Source of the DNA: Collodictyon triciliatum
Taxonomy: Eukaryota > CRuMs
DNA length: 36,210 bases
Assembly: GCA_043381765.1 (NCBI GenBank)
Contig: JBHJMP010000879.1
Location: 1 to 36,210, forward strand
Direction of reading: 5' to 3'
Of the stretch, positions 25,542-36,210 are shown in pieces. The translations under genes and the position numbers were made by a program. Under the pieces are notes generated by a model. The model saw only the letters and a program-made list of their open reading frames with translations. It was not told the DNA's origin and did no database searches. Position 1 is the first letter of the stretch; each line of letters opens with the position of its first letter.

Positions 25542-26163
25542 CTCTTTACTTACGTCATGTTAAGCTTTAGTGAGAAATGCCTTGAAGGGGAAAGTGTATT
25601 GCGGTAGTTACATTATATATTACTACCCTCTAATTTGGAGACTAAACTAAAGATATGAGAAAACGATGAAATATATAATTGTAAAGTCGAACCGGTAAGT
25701 TTACTGATTGACTGTGAAATGGTTTCGTCTCGATCCCCTAATGTTGAAAGGTGCGGATATATATGTTTGTTTTTTCATTGAGACTATCTGAAAGAAGAGG
25801 AAAAGGGGCAATCTTCAAAGCAAAAACTGCAATTACATCTTTAAGGTGAAAAAGCCTTTCTCTTGAAATAAGTGGGCATTCAAAATAGTAGAAAAAAAGA
25901 GAAAAGAGAGAGAGAAAAGAGAGAGAGAAAAGAGAGAGAGAAAAGAGAGAGAGAAAAGAGAGAGAGAGAAAANNNNNNNNNNNNNNNNNNNNNNNNNNNN
26001 NNNNNNNNNNNNNGAGAGAGAGAAAAGAGAGAGAGAAAAGAGAGAAAAAGAGAGAAAGAAAAGGAGTACATGGAGTGAACTGAAAAATTAACCCAATAAA
26101 TGCTGGTTCACTAATCCTATGGCCCATCCACATTTGATAAACATAGATGCTAACCCCCTCGTT
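25542..26163. other. Unresolved stretch between the phosphatase and hydroxylase genes, with AG-rich repeat and 41-N gap
   Basis: It should contain the 5' exon(s) of the hydroxylase and the 3' exon(s) of the phosphatase. AGAGAGAGAAAAG repeats at 25890-26060 flank the gap 25973-26013. The minus frame at about 26164-26080 is open (NEGVSIYVYQ) and joins in phase to the last sure phosphatase exon. It then runs into the repeat, so I leave it unassigned. Confidence 0.6.
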
Positions 26164-29019
<2,856 letters not shown>

Positions 29020-29624
29020 GGCTCCAGAAGCTCCCTGAGGATCGTTTTGGTGTGAGGAGACAGTGATGGGCAACAAGCTTTCCTTTTTTTTCTGTTTAAT
29101 TGTTTTTTTTTTTTTTTTGTTTCTTTCTCGCTTGATAACTGCTTCGAACAGAAAACGAAAAACGAAAAACGAAAAATAAAAAATAAAAAAAAACCAAAAT
29201 AAATGAAAAAAAGAAAAAAAGAAAAAAAGAAAAAAAAGAAAAGAAGAAAAAAAGAAATAGAGCAAAACGAAACAAAAGGAAATAAAAGGAAAAGAAAAGG
29301 AAAAGAAAAGGAAAAAGGAAAAAGGAAAAATGAAAAATGAAAAATGAAAAATGAAAAATGAAAAATGAAAAATGAAAAATGAAAAATGAAAAATGAAAAA
29401 TGAAAAATGAAAAATGAAAAAATGAAAAAATGAAAAATAAAATAAAAACAAAATAAAATAAAATAAATGAACGACGAAAAAGAAACGGCAGTGAATGAAA
29501 GTGAGCAACTATGGATCGGCCGCGCTTCTCCCTTCAGAACGATCGCACAAGCGTTGTGGGCAAACAGACTCAAACACACTCGCGCGCGAAACGTACGCCA
29601 CACCAACCAACCATTTTGTTCGAC
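29020..29624. other. 5' flank of the phosphatase gene: long A-rich (pyrimidine on the coding strand) repeats
   Basis: On the plus strand 29150-29460 is a series of A-rich arrays: GAAAAAC, GAAAAAAA, GGAAAAGAAAA, GGAAAAA, then about 13 copies of TGAAAAA. 29252-29325 matches the NEK gene's 5' flank in inverted orientation. Positions 29480-29620 are not repetitive and hold no clear exon. Confidence 0.8.
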
Positions 29625-29879
29625 TCAATGCTCATGCAGTTTGATGCTCGGCGTCTTTGACTTTTCATTGTGAGGAAATTGGGTCAACGGATATAAATGC
29701 ATATTTTTTTGTGTCTCTTGTTCAATGTTGGAAACTAAAAAAATATTATTAAAATCAACATAAAATCGACTTCTGCAACGGCATATACATAAATAATGAA
29801 AACACACACCAATGTAATTTACGATATATAGTTGGGTTTCAAATAAAATGCTTGTTGCCAGTATCCTGTCGATATTCAT
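29625..29879 (-). CDS. Possible small two-exon gene, 59 aa, or 3' exons of a longer one
   Basis: Exons 29879-29810 and 29734-29625 join in phase 1 across a good GT-AG intron and end in TGA. The first exon encodes a hydrophobic helix-like stretch (RILATSILFETQLYIVNYI). The second is polar, ending KSKTPSIKLHEH. I recognise no family. The frame before the ATG stays open to an acceptor-like AG, so this may be the end of a longer gene whose upstream exons I could not define. Confidence 0.3.
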   Translation of the reverse strand: MNIDRILATSILFETQLYIVNYIGVCFHYLCICRCRSRFYVDFNNIFLVSNIEQETQKNMHLYPLTQFPHNEKSKTPSIKLHEH

Positions 29880-30687
29880 GTCATAGTTAACTATTTTTTT
29901 TTTTTATTGTTGGGAATAGATAAAATGATACGGCGAAACCTATTTTAAGATATCACAGCGGTTGACAGGATGCGACTCTGCTCACCTCCTTTCCTCTTTA
30001 TATATGTTTTCAGAAAATGCAATAAGAATCTAAATCATCGCGCAGTGGCAGCCAACCCCAAATGTTTCTGCCACGGAGAAGAAACCAATTTTTTTTTTTG
30101 GTCAACATTCTTCTGAATACCATGCCAATAAATGCTGGCTTAAATGATACAGCATCATAACAATGACTTGATATGCATTACAACGCTGCAGAACAGAAGA
30201 AAAGTGACCATCCCCATTTTGCTCCATCGAAGTTGGTACATACAGAGAAAACAAGACAAAAAACAAACAAACAACTATCACCAATGATCCAAGCCCAAAT
30301 CAACATACTCATACACACTTGGACTGTATAGAATCCATTTATATTATATCTACTGTTTCCCCCAACCTTTGTCATTGTCCCGCACGGTCCTGCTTCTATT
30401 ATTGATGATGAGTTCTGGGGCGATTGCGCCCGATTGCAGCAAGGAATCCGCCAGGCAATGCAACGTGTCTCATTTTCAATGCCCTAACAGCAAACGCTTA
30501 TTTTCGAGTGGCTCTTTTTCTATCTCCCGACCTCTCTGCTCAACTCTTCTTTTCTAATCTTATCTAGTTGATTGCTTTCGCTTGCCAACCACGAGTTTCC
30601 TGTATGAATGGCCCGGATCACTGCCGTCTGAACAAACCATGATTATCCTCTTTATATGGGCAATGAAGACTCAGTGGACAGCGAGCT
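29880..30687. other. Gene-poor stretch
   Basis: Short open frames exist on both strands, but none has an ATG plus consistent splice phases. No repeats of note apart from short poly-T runs (29893, 30090). Confidence 0.55.
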
Positions 30688-31379
30688 TTACAAAGCCTTG
30701 TTCACTCCTGGGTAGAAGGAGTGATTGTCCGATGGCACGTGGATGGCGGCCCGGTAAAGATAGTACAAAGCAACAGCCACCATTATGCCGAGTACAGTCT
30801 GCGTGAATCGTTCCGCAGCAGAAGCCTTTCGCAACTGCACAGCTTCCAACAACGCACGGCCGGGTTTGCGATCGGACATTCCCAGGCTATTCCTCTCGGT
30901 GCTCTGTCTCTGCCGTCTGGCTTGGGCCTGAGTCAGTGAGCGAGCGAATATGTAGTTGAGCTATCCAACCAAAGGAATAATAATGAAAATAGAAGACAAA
31001 ACACACAAAACACACAAAACACACAAAACACACAAAACACACAAAACACACAAAACACACAAAACACACAAAACACACAAAACACACAGAACACACAAAA
31101 CACAAATAACAAGCAATATCAAAATATGGTATACAAAAAAAGAAAGTAGATTGAAATGGAATATAATTAAAGGAGTAGCAGAACAGAAAAAATAAATAGA
31201 GCGGGAACACGATACACGTTGATGCCATCACATACAGACGGATCATCACTTTGCCCAACATTCATCAGCGCCTCGTATGCGACGCTCGATAATAGCAAAG
31301 CACATCCCTCTTCGACGTGTAGACGCATTTTCTGTGATGCTTTATCAGATATAACCCTATGGATGATATGACACCAGTG
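30688..31379 (-). CDS. Small protein with one C-terminal membrane helix, unknown family
   Basis: Exons 31379-31218 and 30960-30688 join in phase 0 and end in TAA, for about 144 residues. An ATG at 31328 could be the true start (127 residues): an in-frame TAG sits just upstream of 31379, and the acceptor there may be false. The N-terminal half is helical (MRLHVEEGCALLLSSVAYEA). A basic, Arg/Gln-rich middle follows (QARRQRQSTERN). A single hydrophobic helix (TVLGIMVAVALYYLYRAAI) lies about 20 residues from the C-terminus, followed by a short polar tail. That is the layout of a tail-anchored or single-pass membrane protein. The intron carries a 9-base ACACAAAAC minisatellite. No family recognised. 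Confidence 0.5.
30996..31106. repeat. 9-base ACACAAAAC minisatellite in intron
   Basis: About eleven copies lie within the intron of the small membrane-protein gene. KTHKTHKT and CFVCFVCF frames are artefacts. Confidence 0.95.
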
Positions 31380-31683
31380 CTATTTATTTAATTCAGACTC
31401 GGTGATTTCCCCTCCTCGAAACCCATTCGAATGGTTGATTGGCCCTTCCCTCCTTGTTCTTGCTCTTGCTCTTGCTCTTGTTATTGTACTCTTTCAAAAG
31501 CAGGATTCAACAGTCTCGACTTCCTGTTTCTTCAGTAGCACGGCAGAGATGCAAACCTTCCAGCGAGTCGAGACCGAAGCGCTTTTGGCCACTCAATAAA
31601 CAACGCCGCTACAACAGTGGCCAATTCTCTCTATCTTCCTTCGTTTTGAGGCTTTTCTCCTCCCTCCTAAACTTCGTCTTAAC

Positions 31684-32453
31684 ATGGCAGCGAGACTACG
31701 CAACACCAAACACTGCGACCCAATCACTCGAGCTTCCTGTGTCCTGTATATCCTTCAAATCATTAAATCTGCCACAGTAATCACATCCATTCTATGATGA
31801 GCGTGATGCGTGTGATGAGTTTGATGAGTGTGATGAGTGTGATGAGTGTGATGAGTGTGATGAGTGTGATGAGTGTGATGAGTGTGATGAGTGTGATGAG
31901 TGTGATGAGTGTGATGAGTGTGATGCGTGTGATGAATGTGATGGATGGAAATTATTTGTCTTGTCTGAAAGTAAGAGGCGGGGTTCTTGGCTGCCTTTTT
32001 GTTTTGTCAAAGGCGCAATCATATACTTCTTGTAGTGCTGACTCCTTCAGATCAGAAAAGACTGTGGCGATCTCGGGTTTTTCAATACTGACGTATGTCA
32101 GTCACACAGTTACTTACTGTGCGGCGATCTGTCATAATCGCATACTTCTGGCAGTCTGTTTGCCTGTCTCTTCCTCTCTTTTCTTTCTTCTTGAAACCAC
32201 GCGCCTGCTTCAAGCCTCATTTTAAGGGTGTGCTCTTTCGTCGCTTGTTGATCAGCCTTGCTTGAGTGAGTCAGAGCCCATCAGGCTCACTTGTCTCGTT
32301 TCGAGGCTGATAAAGGCGGAGGCCCACGCAGCTCGAAAAATAGATCGCACGCCTCTGCACTCACCCAACACGCAAAATATAGTCTTGGGTGCGCGGGTGA
32401 AGGAGAATAATACTAATCGTGATAGTAACAGCCGAACCTTTGATTTGGAGTAG
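31684..32453 (+). CDS. Small three-exon orphan protein, 119 aa
   Basis: Exons 31684-31776, 32013-32092 and 32267-32453 join in phase 0 and phase 2 and end in TAG. Predicted features are a basic, Cys-containing N-terminal helix (TRASCVLYILQIIKSAT), a short polar middle, then a helix rich in Ala and Arg (LVSRLIKAEAHAARKI) and an Asn-rich tail ending FDLE. I recognise no family, and the model rests on splice phase and codon texture alone. It is divergent from the small membrane-protein gene (starts about 300-350 bases apart) and lies 380 bases upstream of the NEK kinase start. Intron 1 contains a 9-base minisatellite. Confidence 0.4.
31793..31945. repeat. 9-base GTGATGAGT minisatellite
   Basis: About 15 near-perfect copies lie in intron 1 of the small orphan. 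MSVMSVMSV (plus) and SHSSHSSHS (minus) open frames are artefacts of the repeat. Confidence 0.95.
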
Positions 32454-32833
32454 ATCGCCGCGCAAGGACCGAGCACGTTGGGAGCACTATCTTTTCAAGG
32501 GCCAGGCGTCTTTGTCGAACTCTGTTACTCTTGCAAGGCCTGATAGAGGGTAAGGCAGTAGTAAAATCACCAGTTTTTCTTTTTCTTTTTCTTTTTCTCT
32601 TTTCCTTTTTCCTTTTTCCTTTTCCTTTTCTTTTCCTTTTCTTTTCCTTTTATTTCGTTTTGTTTCGTTTTGCTCTATTTCTTTTCCTTTTCCTTTTGGT
32701 TTGTTTTTTTTTTGTTTTTTTCTCTTTTTCATTTCATTTCATTTTGTTTCTTTTTCTTCTATTTCTTCTATTTACCAGACTCCTTGGTAATTGTACTATT
32801 TTCATGCTTCTTAGGCATTTAATAGAGCGATAA
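32454..32833. other. 5' flank of the NEK kinase gene, pyrimidine-rich
   Basis: Positions 32574-32760 are TTTTTC, TTTTCC and related arrays. 32603-32682 nearly equals the reverse complement of 29252-29325 in the phosphatase 5' flank. An in-frame TAA directly precedes the kinase ATG. Confidence 0.8.

Positions 32834-36210
<3,377 letters not shown>

Noticed and set aside
26091-26112. CCAATAAATGCTGG shared with 30126-30139 as a dispersed repeat
   Set aside because: Only about 14 bases match and the flanks differ; chance is sufficient.
30369-30557. Frame resembling a signal peptide (LSRTVLLLLLMMSSGAIA)
   Set aside because: Begins with TTG, no ATG or splice support, and no homologous neighbours.

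Overview
This is nuclear DNA from an intron-rich, AT-rich unicellular eukaryote. Nearly every gene is split into many short GT-AG exons. I rebuilt exon chains by hand, requiring frame, splice phase and protein-family sense to agree. Introns and gene flanks are full of simple repeats: poly-A, AAT/TTA, CAAA, AAAAT, TATC, TGAG, and 9- and 10-base minisatellites. There are three assembly gaps (10588-11278, 23404-23770, 25973-26013) and one unresolved base in a poly-A run (3738). Several genes belong to motile cilia, so the organism makes a flagellated stage. A rhizarian, perhaps a foraminiferan like Reticulomyxa, is my best guess, at low confidence.

Layout, left to right. Plus strand 235-6633: 21-exon coiled-coil protein ending in two EF-hand-like modules. 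Minus 6878-9058: 319-residue coiled-coil protein. Minus 9468-10565 or into the gap: protein with a disordered N-terminus and a possible profilin-like C-terminus. Minus, gap to 13208: BRCC36-type JAMM deubiquitinase, 3' end lost in the gap. Minus 13529-17231: DRC10 (IQCD), a subunit of the nexin-dynein regulatory complex. Plus 18176-21371: ZMYND10, an axonemal dynein-arm assembly factor, head-to-head with DRC10. Plus 22020-23045: ubiquitin-fold protein ending in a CaaX box. Minus 23956-25541: aspartyl/asparaginyl beta-hydroxylase-type oxygenase. Minus ~26164-29019: membrane-anchored alkaline phosphatase of the yeast PHO8 type. Minus 29625-29879: possible small gene. Minus 30688-31379: small protein with one C-terminal membrane helix. 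Plus 31684-32453: small orphan. Plus 32834 to the window end: NEK-family protein kinase, cut by the window edge.

DRC10, ZMYND10, probably the NEK kinase and possibly the first two coiled-coil proteins point to cilium assembly and motility. The other genes look like unrelated housekeeping genes. The most notable findings are a probable AT-AC (U12-type) intron in the NEK kinase gene, a CaaX-tailed ubiquitin-fold protein of unfamiliar architecture, and a near-identical low-complexity segment lying in inverted orientation in front of two genes.
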